NCBI RefSeq assembly: GCF_030811685.1
Contig: NZ_JAUSRF010000015.1
Coordinates: 47,320 to 111,319 of the forward strand
DNA from: Neorhizobium huautlense
Lineage (GTDB): Bacteria > Pseudomonadota > Alphaproteobacteria > Rhizobiales > Rhizobiaceae
Direction: 5' to 3'
Length of the DNA: 64,000 nucleotides
In this document: positions 1 through 8,876 of the stretch, one piece after another
How positions within the stretch are numbered: the first letter of the stretch is position 1
Layout of the letters: each line of letters begins with the position of its first letter
Position numbers and translations under genes: made by a program
Notes under the pieces: model-generated
What the model saw: the letters and a program-made list of their open reading frames with translations, nothing else
Database searches by the model: none
Told to the model about the DNA's origin: nothing

Positions 1-512
1 CGATGACGCTGGCCGATCGTCTGGTCGTGCTCAATGGTGGCCAGATCGAACAGGTCGGTTCGCCGCTCGATGTCTATCACACGCCGGCTTCCACCTTTGT
101 CGCCAGCTTCATCGGCTCCCCGGCCATGAACCTCGTCAAGGCCGAGTGCCAGGGCGACAGGCTCGCCATCGGCCCGGCCATGATCTCGCTGAATGGTTAT
201 GCGCCGGCATCCGGTACCGTCACCGTCGGCATTCGCGCCGAAGACCTGCGCGTTGTTTCGGGTGAGGAGGGCATGCCCTTCGTGGTCGAATATGTCGAGG
301 AGCTGGGCTCGCAGCGCTTGGTCCATGGTCTGGTCGGCGATCAGGCTTTGACGATCGCGCTGTCGGGCGAATCCGAGATTTCGGGCACGATGCGCATCGC
401 GGTTGATCCAGCCAGGCTGCATTTCTTCTCCGCCGACGATGGCAAGCGTATCGTCAGTGCGAATGAAGCGGCAAGGGCCGCGGCCGCATCCAGTCCGGCT
501 CCGGTCGCCTGA
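1..512 (+). CDS. ugpC: Sugar/glycerol-3-phosphate ABC transporter ATP-binding protein, C-terminal part (UgpC/MalK type)
   Basis: This gene enters the window from the left; only the last 169 residues are present, ending at the TGA at 510-512. The visible part starts inside the ABC ATPase domain just after the switch-histidine region (ADRLVVLNGGQIEQVGSP, then 'VYHTPASTFVASFIGSPAMN'), which is the junction typical of the UgpC/MalK/MsmK family. A TOBE-type regulatory domain (roughly residues 45-145) and a short Ala-rich tail follow. The family energises uptake of sugars or sn-glycerol-3-phosphate from a periplasmic binding protein. The 'GSPAMNLV' stretch fits UgpC best, but substrate specificity cannot be settled without the upstream permease and binding-protein genes, which lie outside the window. 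Confidence 0.75.
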   Translation, partial: MTLADRLVVLNGGQIEQVGSPLDVYHTPASTFVASFIGSPAMNLVKAECQGDRLAIGPAMISLNGYAPASGTVTVGIRAEDLRVVSGEEGMPFVVEYVEELGSQRLVHGLVGDQALTIALSGESEISGTMRIAVDPARLHFFSADDGKRIVSANEAARAAAASSPAPVA

Positions 513-618
513 CTGTCACGGAATGAGGGCGGTTCGAGCAATTTTAGGTATTGCTGAAATCGTCCTCTTACCCATTTGAACTATCGTCTTTCCCGGTTGG
601 TTATCCGGGGGACGGGAC

Positions 619-1122
619 ATGGCTTTGCATTACATCGCAATCGCTGCCGCAGCGGTCGGCATTCGCTCCAGTCGCGTTTCGCCACATGGAGAAACGCTTC
701 CTGCCTTTGTCGGCGCAAGTTCCGCAACGGCGGACATGAAGCCAGCACCGGTCGAGCCAAGCTGGATTATCGCCGGCAATCCGCAGGCGCGTGTTTGTGC
801 GCATTCCCAATCCGCCGACAAATTCGCCTCGACCGCCGTCTGGGATTGCACGGCCGGCACATTCCGCTGGTTTTTCGGCTGGGATGAAACCGTCGTCATT
901 CTCGAAGGCGAAGTGCATGTGACCGCCGAAGACGGCAGCGAACGCACGCTGAAGGCGGGTGATGTCGGGTATTTTCGTGGCGGTACATGGGCCACCTGGC
1001 ACATCGACAATTACGTGAAGAAGATCGCCTTCGTCCGCAAGCCGATGCCCATGCTGTTCTCCTATGCCTATCGGGCATGGGCCAAATTCGGGCCGAAGCG
1101 CAAGGACGGCCTCGCCGCCTGA
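619..1122 (+). CDS. Cupin-domain protein (cupin_3/DUF861 type)
   Basis: A 167-aa protein with a single small cupin barrel at about residues 70-150: the run 'GTFRWFFGWDETVVILEGE' and the following 'GDVGYFRGGTWATWHID' are the two conserved cupin motifs, with the pattern of the DUF861/EutQ/ureidoglycine-aminohydrolase group. The N-terminal 35 residues are less typical. The start at 619 has GGGGGACGGG just upstream, while the Met at 736 is an alternative that would begin near the family core. It lies about 100 bp after the ABC ATPase gene and 85 bp before gshB, all on the plus strand. No enzymatic role can be assigned; a small-molecule-binding or sugar-related role is possible. Confidence 0.7.
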   Translation: MALHYIAIAAAAVGIRSSRVSPHGETLPAFVGASSATADMKPAPVEPSWIIAGNPQARVCAHSQSADKFASTAVWDCTAGTFRWFFGWDETVVILEGEVHVTAEDGSERTLKAGDVGYFRGGTWATWHIDNYVKKIAFVRKPMPMLFSYAYRAWAKFGPKRKDGLAA

Positions 1123-1207
1123 AAAGGCGTAACGATAAGGCTGCCGAAGCAGTTGCCATCCCGCGCCTGCCGTCCTACATCAGGCGGGCATTTTCAAAGG
1201 GTGGCTT

Positions 1208-2161
<954 letters not shown>

Positions 2162-2179
2162 TCCATCACGGAACCTGAT

Positions 2180-2211
2180 GAACGGCCTGCTTCGCAAGAG
2201 GCGGGCCGTTC
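2180..2211 (+). terminator. Hairpin terminator after gshB
   Basis: An 11-bp stem, GAACGGCCTGC (2180-2190) against GCGGGCCGTTC (2201-2211), has one G-T wobble and a 10-nt loop. The downstream sequence is moderately T-rich (CTTTTTAG near 2226-2233) but has no immediate U-run, so termination strength is uncertain. Confidence 0.6.
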
Positions 2212-2395
2212 ACGTTCGTTCCTGTCCTTTTTAGCCTTTGTTCCGCGGTTGCAACCTGCTTCAATCGAAATAAACGCTATGAGGGAAATCGTTCTCTAAT
2301 CGTTCTTGTTTTGCGTGAGCTTCTGTGCTTGATTGCAATCCGGGGTCGTGCTCGGCGTGTGTCGGCCTCGCACCGGCGTATTGGGGGCAATGGTC

Positions 2396-3931
2396 ATGGT
2401 GGCGCGTGTCGGTACGGTTGCATTTCAGGGCATAGAGGGAGTTCCGGTCGATGTGCAGGTCATGATCGGGCCGGGCAAGATCAACATGCATATCGTCGGC
2501 CTGCCGGACAAGGCGGTGGCCGAAAGTCGCGAACGTGTGCAGGCGGCCCTGCATGCCTCTGGCCTCGCCTTGCCGGCCAAAAAGATCACCATCAATCTGG
2601 CGCCGGCCGATTTGCCAAAGGAAGGGTCTCATTTCGACCTGCCGATTGCGCTCGGGCTGATGGCGGTGCTCGGCGCCATCCCGGCCGATGCGCTGTCCGG
2701 TTATGTCGTTCTCGGTGAACTCAATCTCGATGGCACGCTGGCACCCGTCGCGGGTGCCTTGCCGGCGGCCATCGGTGCCAATGGCTTGGGAAAGGGCCTG
2801 ATCTGCCCGGCGGACAGCGGTGCCGAAGCCGCTTGGGCGGGCAACGAGATCGATATTCTCGCACCCCGTAGCCTGATCGCGCTCGCCAATCATTTTCGTG
2901 GCACGCAGGTCCTGTCACGCCCGCAGCCGGCCATTCGTGCACCCGCAACGGATCTGCCGGACCTTGCCGATATCAAGGGTCAGGAAAGCGCCAAGCGGGC
3001 GCTGGAAGTGGCGGCTGCCGGGGGGCATAACCTCTTGATGATCGGCCCGCCCGGTTCCGGCAAATCCATGCTTGCCGCGCGCCTTCCCTCCATCCTGCCA
3101 CCATTGACGGCACCGGAGCTTCTGGAAGTGTCGATGATCCATTCGATTGCAGGCCAGTTGTCCGGCGGAAAGCTGTCGGATCGCCGACCCTATCGGGCGC
3201 CGCATCATTCCGCCACCATGGCAGCCCTTATCGGTGGCGGACTGCGGGCCAAGCCTGGAGAGGCGTCGCTCGCTCATCACGGCGTGCTGTTTCTCGACGA
3301 GTTCCCCGAATTCTCTCCGCAGGTTCTGGATGCGCTGCGCCAGCCGCTGGAAACGGCCGAATGCGTGATCGCTCGCGCCAATCACCGTGTCACCTATCCC
3401 GCCGGCATTCAGCTGGTTGCCGCCATGAACCCGTGTCGCTGCGGCATGGCGGGCGAACCCGGCCATACCTGCGCGCGCGGACCGCGTTGTGCCGCCGATT
3501 ATCAGGCGCGCATTTCCGGCCCGCTGATGGACCGTATCGATATCCGCATCGATGTACCGGCTGTCTCGGCTGTCGATCTCATCCGCCCCGTGGCAGCCGA
3601 AAGCAGCGCCGATGTCGCCCGTCGTGTCGCTCGCGCCCGTGCCCGCCAGCAGGCTCGTTTCGAGGAGGCGGGGCAGGGCGGCATCACCACCAATGCCCGC
3701 TGCTCGACATCGATGATCGAAACCTTTGCCGCGCCGGATCAGGCGGGCCTGCAATTGCTGCGGGACGCTGCGGAAAAACTGAAATTTTCAGCCCGCGGGT
3801 ATCATCGTGTATTGAAGGTTGCCCGAACGCTCGCCGATCTCGATGACAAGGAAACGGTCGGCCGCATCCATCTGGCCGAGGCCATTTCCTACCGGATGGC
3901 GGGAGAAAGGATGGCGTCGGCAGTGGCTTAA
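2396..3931 (+). CDS. comM: ComM/YifB-family Mg-chelatase-like AAA+ ATPase
   Basis: The family member ComM is a hexameric helicase promoting branch migration during natural transformation; rhizobial copies are widely conserved and their role is less certain. From the ATG at 2396 the protein has 511 aa. The N-terminal Lon-like (ChlI) fold starts 'RVGTVAFQGIEGVPVDVQV'. Walker A GPPGSGKS is at about residue 217, Walker B is 'VLFLDEFPEF', and a Cys-rich 'MNPCRCGMAGEPGHTC' precedes the sensor region, as in family members. I chose 2396 because GGGGG sits 8 nt upstream and family proteins begin 'MVARV'. Upstream ATGs at 2390 and 2333 are in frame. Its 3' end overlaps the U-tract of the convergent cysK terminator. 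Confidence 0.92.
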   Translation: MVARVGTVAFQGIEGVPVDVQVMIGPGKINMHIVGLPDKAVAESRERVQAALHASGLALPAKKITINLAPADLPKEGSHFDLPIALGLMAVLGAIPADALSGYVVLGELNLDGTLAPVAGALPAAIGANGLGKGLICPADSGAEAAWAGNEIDILAPRSLIALANHFRGTQVLSRPQPAIRAPATDLPDLADIKGQESAKRALEVAAAGGHNLLMIGPPGSGKSMLAARLPSILPPLTAPELLEVSMIHSIAGQLSGGKLSDRRPYRAPHHSATMAALIGGGLRAKPGEASLAHHGVLFLDEFPEFSPQVLDALRQPLETAECVIARANHRVTYPAGIQLVAAMNPCRCGMAGEPGHTCARGPRCAADYQARISGPLMDRIDIRIDVPAVSAVDLIRPVAAESSADVARRVARARARQQARFEEAGQGGITTNARCSTSMIETFAAPDQAGLQLLRDAAEKLKFSARGYHRVLKVARTLADLDDKETVGRIHLAEAISYRMAGERMASAVA

Positions 3932-3946
3932 AAATCTCAGAAAATC

Positions 3947-3970
3947 GCCGGGCTATTAGAGCAGCCCGGC
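3947..3970 (-). terminator. Terminator of cysK, overlapping the comM end
   Basis: GCCGGGCT (3947-3954) and AGCCCGGC (3963-3970) form a perfect 8-bp stem with an 8-nt loop. Read on the minus strand the stem is followed by GATTTTCTGAGATTTTT, a good U-rich tract that runs into the comM stop codon. On the plus strand no T-run follows, so it mainly serves cysK. Confidence 0.75.
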
Positions 3971-3986
3971 TAGAGAAAAGGTAGCG

Positions 3987-4952
3987 TCAGCCGCCAAGCC
4001 CTTCGAAAAGTGCCGTCGAAAGATACCGCTCGGCAAAGGACGGAATGATCACCACGATATTTTTGCCGGCATTTTCCGGGCGGCTGCCGATCTCGATCGC
4101 GGCTTTCAGCGCAGCGCCGGAAGAGATGCCGACCGGAACGCCTTCCAGCCGAGCCACATGGCGGGCGGTTTCCAGCGCGTCGGCGCTGGTGATGGTGACG
4201 ATCTCGTCATAGATTTCGGTGTCGAGGATTTTTGGCGCAAAGCCTGCGCCAATGCCCTGGATCTTGTGCGGGCCGGGTTCGCCACCGGAAAGCACCGGCG
4301 ATTCCTTCGGCTCGACGGCGATGACCTTGACGTCGGGCTTGCGCGCCTTCAGCACCTGACCTACGCCGGTAATCGTGCCGCCGGTGCCGATGCCCGCCAC
4401 AAAAATATCGACCTTGCCATCGGTGTCGTTCCAGATCTCTTCCGCCGTGGTCTTGCGGTGGATTTCCGGGTTGGCCGGGTTTTCGAACTGTTGCGGAATG
4501 ATGGCATCCGGCGTCGATGCGGCCAGTTCCTCGGCCTTGGCAATGGCGCCCTTCATGCCCTTGGCGCCTTCGGTCAGCACCAGTTCGGCGCCGAGAAGCG
4601 CCAGCATCTTGCGGCGCTCGATCGACATCGTCTCCGGCATGGTGAGGATCAGCCGATAGCCCTTGGCGGCGGCGGCAAAGGCGAGCGCAATGCCGGTATT
4701 GCCGGAGGTGGGCTCGATCAGCGTCGTTTTGCCCGGTGCGATACGGCCGTCCGCTTCCGCCGCTTCCAGCATGGCAACGCCGATACGATCCTTGACCGAG
4801 GCGATCGGATTGAAAAATTCCAGCTTGGCCAGAATATTGGCCTTCACACCCTTTTCACGCGCCAGTTTGTCGAGACGCACCAGCGGCGTATCGCCGATCG
4901 TATCGGTGATGGAGGAATAGATGCGGCCGCGGCCGGGCTTCTTGTCGGACAT
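3987..4952 (-). CDS. cysK: Cysteine synthase A (O-acetylserine sulfhydrylase)
   Basis: PLP enzyme converting O-acetylserine and sulfide to cysteine. The 321-aa protein shows the PLP lysine in 'ASVKDRIG' (Lys54), the substrate loop 'PTSGNTGIAL' (about 81-90) and the phosphate-binding 'GIGTGGTITG' near residue 185. This is the standard type II fold and length for CysK. A GGAGAAAGAC ribosome site sits just before the ATG at 4952. It is a single gene, convergent with comM and separated from the GNAT gene upstream by about 225 bp that should hold its promoter. CysK and CysM are hard to tell apart by eye; the N-terminal extension and 'ITDTIGDTPLVRL' favour CysK. Confidence 0.93.
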   Translation of the reverse strand: MSDKKPGRGRIYSSITDTIGDTPLVRLDKLAREKGVKANILAKLEFFNPIASVKDRIGVAMLEAAEADGRIAPGKTTLIEPTSGNTGIALAFAAAAKGYRLILTMPETMSIERRKMLALLGAELVLTEGAKGMKGAIAKAEELAASTPDAIIPQQFENPANPEIHRKTTAEEIWNDTDGKVDIFVAGIGTGGTITGVGQVLKARKPDVKVIAVEPKESPVLSGGEPGPHKIQGIGAGFAPKILDTEIYDEIVTITSADALETARHVARLEGVPVGISSGAALKAAIEIGSRPENAGKNIVVIIPSFAERYLSTALFEGLGG

Positions 4953-5177
4953 TGTCTTTCTCCGTTCAGGCGTGTGACGAGGAAAATAGGTGTTCTTGCC
5001 GACCTATGCGAGAACAGTCCGACGAAACCTTTCGTTGCGGAGAGAAAAAATCTCCGTTTTTCCGTAGTTTCGGGTTAAATCGTTCGTCATGTCTAGGCGT
5101 GTTGATAAACAGCAACTTGACCCGCTGGCGCCCACCTCGTGACCGTTCGGCCGGCCGCGGATATCCGTTTCCGACAA

Positions 5178-6086
5178 TCAGAAATGCGCCAGTTCCGGCA
5201 GGCGGATCGGCCCATCCGGGCGGAGAGTGTCAGGGCCGCGCATCATCAGGACCAGCGGGGCCTCGTCCGCCATAGTCGTCACGCCGCATCCGAGACGGTC
5301 GGGCACGAAATCGACCACCACACGGCTCGGCGTCCGGCCCATCGCGGACAGGATATCGCCGAGTGCCGGCATGTCATGTGTCACGACGTCGAGCAGTTCG
5401 AACATGCTTTCGCGGTTGAAGCGCCAGGCGATGATCGTATCCAGCTTTTCAAGGTAATCGAGCCGGACGTCGTCTGACAGCCAGGCATTGAGGAGAAACA
5501 TCTCGCTCTGCCGCGCCACGGCAAACTGGTTGGAGGCGGGCGCTCTCGTCGCCAGCATCTTTCGTGTCAGGGCAAGGTCGTCGGGCTGGTGGAGATCAAG
5601 TCGACGGACAGAGGGGGCTGCGCCACCAATTGCCGGCATTTCTGCCAGAAACCGGGCTTGCGGCAGAACCACAAAACCGTGCTTTTCGTAAAGCTTCGGT
5701 TTTTCCGTATAGAGCAACGCAGCCTCGAAAGCCTGCGCATCACACCAGGCCAAGGCCTTTTCCGTCACATCGCGAAACAGGCCGCGTCCGCGAAATTCCG
5801 GCCGCACCGCGCCGGATTGCAGGCCCGCGGCGCGCACGGGCCGACCATTGATCATCATCGGCAGGGTGAAGGCGGAAAGATTGGCAATCAGCCGGTCGTC
5901 ATCATCGAACCAGCCGAAGGCCATGCTGCTGGCATCATGCCCGCCCAGATGGTCGAGCGGGGTAATGTCGATGCCGAAAATATCGTGGAGAAGCGCGGCC
6001 AGTGCTGCCCGGCGGGCAGCATCATCGAGGTCGTATTGCCGGAATGTCAGGCTATCAGCCTGAAGGCCAGCCGCGCGGCCGGTCAT
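5178..6086 (-). CDS. GNAT-family N-acetyltransferase
   Basis: A 302-aa protein with an N-terminal acetyltransferase domain (about residues 10-150). The acetyl-CoA loop is visible as 'SGAVRPEFRGRGLFRDVTEK' (V-x-P-x-x-R-G-x-G-L), followed by 'LLYTEKPKLYEKHGFVVLP'. The C-terminal half (about 155-302) has no motif I recognise, giving an Eis-like two-domain length. The start ATG overlaps the dut stop codon by one base (TAATG), so the gene is probably translationally coupled to dut. The substrate is unknown; linkage to dut looks like operon sharing rather than shared pathway. Confidence 0.8.
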   Translation of the reverse strand: MTGRAAGLQADSLTFRQYDLDDAARRAALAALLHDIFGIDITPLDHLGGHDASSMAFGWFDDDDRLIANLSAFTLPMMINGRPVRAAGLQSGAVRPEFRGRGLFRDVTEKALAWCDAQAFEAALLYTEKPKLYEKHGFVVLPQARFLAEMPAIGGAAPSVRRLDLHQPDDLALTRKMLATRAPASNQFAVARQSEMFLLNAWLSDDVRLDYLEKLDTIIAWRFNRESMFELLDVVTHDMPALGDILSAMGRTPSRVVVDFVPDRLGCGVTTMADEAPLVLMMRGPDTLRPDGPIRLPELAHF

Positions 6087-6556
6087 TATACGCCGGTCGA
6101 ACCGAAGCCGCCGGCGCCGCGGGCGGTCTCGGTCGTTTCGGAAATCTCGGTCACGCGCACCTGCGTCACCGGCGCGATGATCACCTGCGCAATGCGCATG
6201 CCGCGGGTGATGACAAAATCCTCGTCGCCGAGATTGGCCAGAATGACCTTCACTTCACCGCGGTAATCGCTGTCGATCGTGCCGGGCGAGTTGAGGCAGG
6301 TAATGCCGTTCTTGAGGGCAAGGCCGGAGCGCGGACGGATCTGCGCTTCAAAGCCGTTCGGGATCTCGAACACGAAACCGGTCGGCACCAGCGTCCGCTT
6401 GCCCGGTGCAAGCGTGATGGCATCGTCTTCGGCAACGGCTGCGCGCAGGTCCATGCCGGCGGCGCCGGATGTTTCGTAGGAAGGAAGTTCCAGTCCGTTG
6501 CCATGCGGCAGGCGGAGGAGTTTCAGTTCGGGCGAGGAGGGAGCGTGAATATTCAT
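6086..6556 (-). CDS. dut: Deoxyuridine 5'-triphosphate nucleotidohydrolase
   Basis: Trimeric dUTPase that hydrolyses dUTP to dUMP, keeping uracil out of DNA and supplying dTMP synthesis. The conserved motifs are in order: 'SGAAGMDLRAA' (I), 'RPRSGLALKNGI' (II-III) with 'PGTIDSDYRGE', 'RIAQVIIAPV' (IV) and the C-terminal glycine-rich 'RGAGGFGSTGV' (V). From the ATG at 6556 the protein has 156 aa, normal for the family. The AGGAGG Shine-Dalgarno directly abuts this ATG with no spacer, which is odd; a slightly later non-ATG start is conceivable. The open frame continues upstream to 6769 but that part lacks family similarity and overlaps prfC. Confidence 0.93.
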   Translation of the reverse strand: MNIHAPSSPELKLLRLPHGNGLELPSYETSGAAGMDLRAAVAEDDAITLAPGKRTLVPTGFVFEIPNGFEAQIRPRSGLALKNGITCLNSPGTIDSDYRGEVKVILANLGDEDFVITRGMRIAQVIIAPVTQVRVTEISETTETARGAGGFGSTGV

Positions 6557-6653
6557 CCTCCTATTAGGCGGACGGCAACTGCCGGGGTCAAACACGAATT
6601 GAAAGTTATCCACTAAGTCGCTAGAAGGCGGCAACTCAAAGGATTTGACAAAA

Positions 6654-8234
6654 ATGGCCGAAACATTGGCAGAGGCGGTTTCCCGCCGCCGCACTTTTGC
6701 GATCATCGCCCACCCGGATGCCGGCAAGACCACGCTCACCGAAAAGCTGCTGCTGTTCGGCGGCGCCATTCAGCTCGCCGGTGAGGTCAAGGCCAAGAAG
6801 GATCGTATCCAGACGCGTTCCGACTGGATGAAGATCGAACGCGAGCGCGGCATTTCGGTCGTTACCTCGGTGATGACCTTCGAATATGCCGACAAGGTCT
6901 TCAACATTCTCGATACGCCCGGCCACGAAGACTTTGCCGATGACACCTATCGCACGCTGACGGCTGTCGATGCGGCGATCATGGTCATCGACGCCGCCAA
7001 GGGTATCGAGCCGCGGACGCTAAAGCTGTTCGAAGTCTGCCGCATGCGCGACATTCCGATCATCACCTTCATCAACAAGATGGACCGCGAAAGCCGCGAC
7101 ATCTTCGAGATCCTCGATGAGGTGGAAGAAAAGCTGGCGCTGGATACCGCCCCGGTCACCTGGCCCATCGGCCGCTCGAAAAGTTTCTGCGGATCCTATC
7201 AGCTGGCTGAAAACAAGGTGCGCGGTCCAGACAGCGAAGAGGCCGTGACCGTCAACGGCCCGCAGGCCGTCGCGGATCGTCTGCCGGAAAACGAACGCGC
7301 TGCCTTCGTGGATGAAGTCGAACTGGCACGTGAGGCTTGCCGTCCTTTCGACAGGCAGGCTTTCCTCGAAGGCCATATGACGCCGGTCTTTTTCGGCTCG
7401 GCGCTGCGCAATTTCGGTGTGCGCGATCTCATCAACGCATTGGCCGATTTTGCTCCGCCGCCGCGCGATCAGGTGGCGGATATCCGCACGGTGCACGCGG
7501 CCGAAGAAAAGATGACCGCCTTCGTCTTCAAGATCCAGGCCAACATGGATCCGAACCACCGCGACCGTATCGCCTTTGCACGCATCTGCTCCGGCAAGCT
7601 GGAGCGCGGTATGAAGGCGCGTCTGGCCCGCACCGGCAAGCAACTCGGCCTCACCGCGCCGCAGTTCTTCTTCGCCTCGCAGCGTCATATCGCAGACACC
7701 GCTTTTGCCGGTGACGTTGTCGGCATCCCGAACCACGGCACGCTGCGTATCGGCGATACGCTGACCGAGGGTGAAAACCTGGTTTTCCAGGGCGTTCCGA
7801 ACTTCTCGCCGGAAATTCTGCGTCGCGTGCGTCTCGAAGATGCGATGAAGGCGAAGAAGCTCAAGGAAGCCCTGCAGCAGATGGCCGAGGAAGGCGTCGT
7901 GCAGCTGTTTTCGCCGGAAGACGGTTCGCCGGCCATCGTCGGCGTTGTCGGCGCGCTGCAGCTGGATGTCTTGAAAGAACGTCTGTCGGCCGAATATTCG
8001 CTGCCGGTCTCGTTCGAAATGTCGCGTTTCTCCGTCTGCCGCTGGGTGTCGTGCGACGACAAAGCGGAGCTCGAAAAATTCGTCACCGTCAAGCGCGGCG
8101 ATATCGCCCGCGATCTCGATGGCGATCCGGTGTTTCTGGCGCAGGATAGTTTCTCGCTGCGGTATGAATCCGAGCGTTACCCGGCCATCAAGATGGCTGC
8201 CATCAAGGAATATCACGTCGCCAAGGCGGCGTGA
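6654..8234 (+). CDS. prfC: Peptide chain release factor 3
   Basis: Translational GTPase that removes RF1/RF2 from the ribosome after termination. The GTPase motifs are present: P-loop 'AHPDAGKTTLTEK' (about 19-31), 'RGISVVTSV', 'DTPGHEDFADDTYR' and 'NKMDRESRD'. The C-terminal 'EFMAE'-like RF3 region includes 'VGALQLDVLKERL' and 'YPAIKMAAIKEYHV'. The length is 526 aa from the ATG at 6654, which sits 10 nt after AAGGA. A TTG at 6645 is in frame but lies too close to that site. It is divergent from dut (about 97 bp between starts) and ends 3 bp from the convergent YigZ gene. Confidence 0.95.
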   Translation: MAETLAEAVSRRRTFAIIAHPDAGKTTLTEKLLLFGGAIQLAGEVKAKKDRIQTRSDWMKIERERGISVVTSVMTFEYADKVFNILDTPGHEDFADDTYRTLTAVDAAIMVIDAAKGIEPRTLKLFEVCRMRDIPIITFINKMDRESRDIFEILDEVEEKLALDTAPVTWPIGRSKSFCGSYQLAENKVRGPDSEEAVTVNGPQAVADRLPENERAAFVDEVELAREACRPFDRQAFLEGHMTPVFFGSALRNFGVRDLINALADFAPPPRDQVADIRTVHAAEEKMTAFVFKIQANMDPNHRDRIAFARICSGKLERGMKARLARTGKQLGLTAPQFFFASQRHIADTAFAGDVVGIPNHGTLRIGDTLTEGENLVFQGVPNFSPEILRRVRLEDAMKAKKLKEALQQMAEEGVVQLFSPEDGSPAIVGVVGALQLDVLKERLSAEYSLPVSFEMSRFSVCRWVSCDDKAELEKFVTVKRGDIARDLDGDPVFLAQDSFSLRYESERYPAIKMAAIKEYHVAKAA

Positions 8235-8237
8235 CTT

Positions 8238-8828
8238 TCAAGCCTCGTCGAGCTTCAGCTCGGCACGCCCGCTGGTAAGGTCGGAGATCAGCCGTGAAAC
8301 GGTTTCGGTCTCCGCCTCCGGTATCCGCAGAACAAGATCGGCGCCTGTCGCGGTAAACTGTTCTTCCGCAATCCCGAGATCCGTGATTGCCAGAAGTTTT
8401 GCTTTCACGCGGGCCAGATCGGAAAACTCGATCCCCACAACGCCCTGAACGGTGGGTTTCACCTCCACCAGCGATGCCGCACGCAAACAGGCCGCCGCCG
8501 TGCCGCCATAAGCGCGCACCAGCCCGCCACTGCCCAAAAGAATGCCGCCGAACCAGCGGGTGACGATCACCAGAACCTGATCCAGCGATTGCCCATCGAT
8601 TGCAGCAAGGATCGGTTTGCCCGCCGTGCCACTCGGTTCTCCATCATCGGAAAAACGATAGGTCGAGCCTATCCGCCAAGCCCAGCAATTGTGGTTGGCA
8701 TCGGAAAAGCCGTGTTCAGCCAGTGCGGCCTTCACCTCCTCCTCGTTGGAAACGGGGAGAGCGATGGCCGCAAAGCGACTATTCTTGATGACCTGTTCGA
8801 ATGTGACGGCTTGCGCGAGCTGGAACAT
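8238..8828 (-). CDS. YigZ/IMPACT-family protein (UPF0029)
   Basis: The family is related to eukaryotic IMPACT, a regulator of the GCN2 pathway; the bacterial role is unclear, with nucleic-acid binding proposed. The 196-aa protein has the N-terminal UPF0029 domain (about 1-120) with the hallmark 'SDDGEPSGTAGKPIL' and 'VIVTRWFGGILLGSGGLVRAYG'. A C-terminal ferredoxin-like DUF1949-type domain covers about 130-196. Length and domain order match YigZ. The gene is convergent with prfC (3 bp between stop codons) and is followed upstream by otsA on the same strand after about 48 bp. Confidence 0.88.
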   Translation of the reverse strand: MFQLAQAVTFEQVIKNSRFAAIALPVSNEEEVKAALAEHGFSDANHNCWAWRIGSTYRFSDDGEPSGTAGKPILAAIDGQSLDQVLVIVTRWFGGILLGSGGLVRAYGGTAAACLRAASLVEVKPTVQGVVGIEFSDLARVKAKLLAITDLGIAEEQFTATGADLVLRIPEAETETVSRLISDLTSGRAELKLDEA

Positions 8829-8876
8829 GTCCGAGCTTTAGCGGCGCGCTTTCACCGAGGGAAGTGGCGGGCCGGT

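Noticed and set aside
2261..2893. 210-codon minus-strand open frame over the comM 5' end
   Set aside because: Antisense to a well-supported ATPase gene, with no recognisable domain.
6605..6613. DnaA-box-like TTATCCACT between dut and prfC
   Set aside because: A single near match with one mismatch is expected by chance in 64 kb and has no neighbours.
7020..8216. 398-codon minus-strand open frame inside prfC
   Set aside because: Shadow of prfC, whose GTPase motifs fix the true strand and frame.
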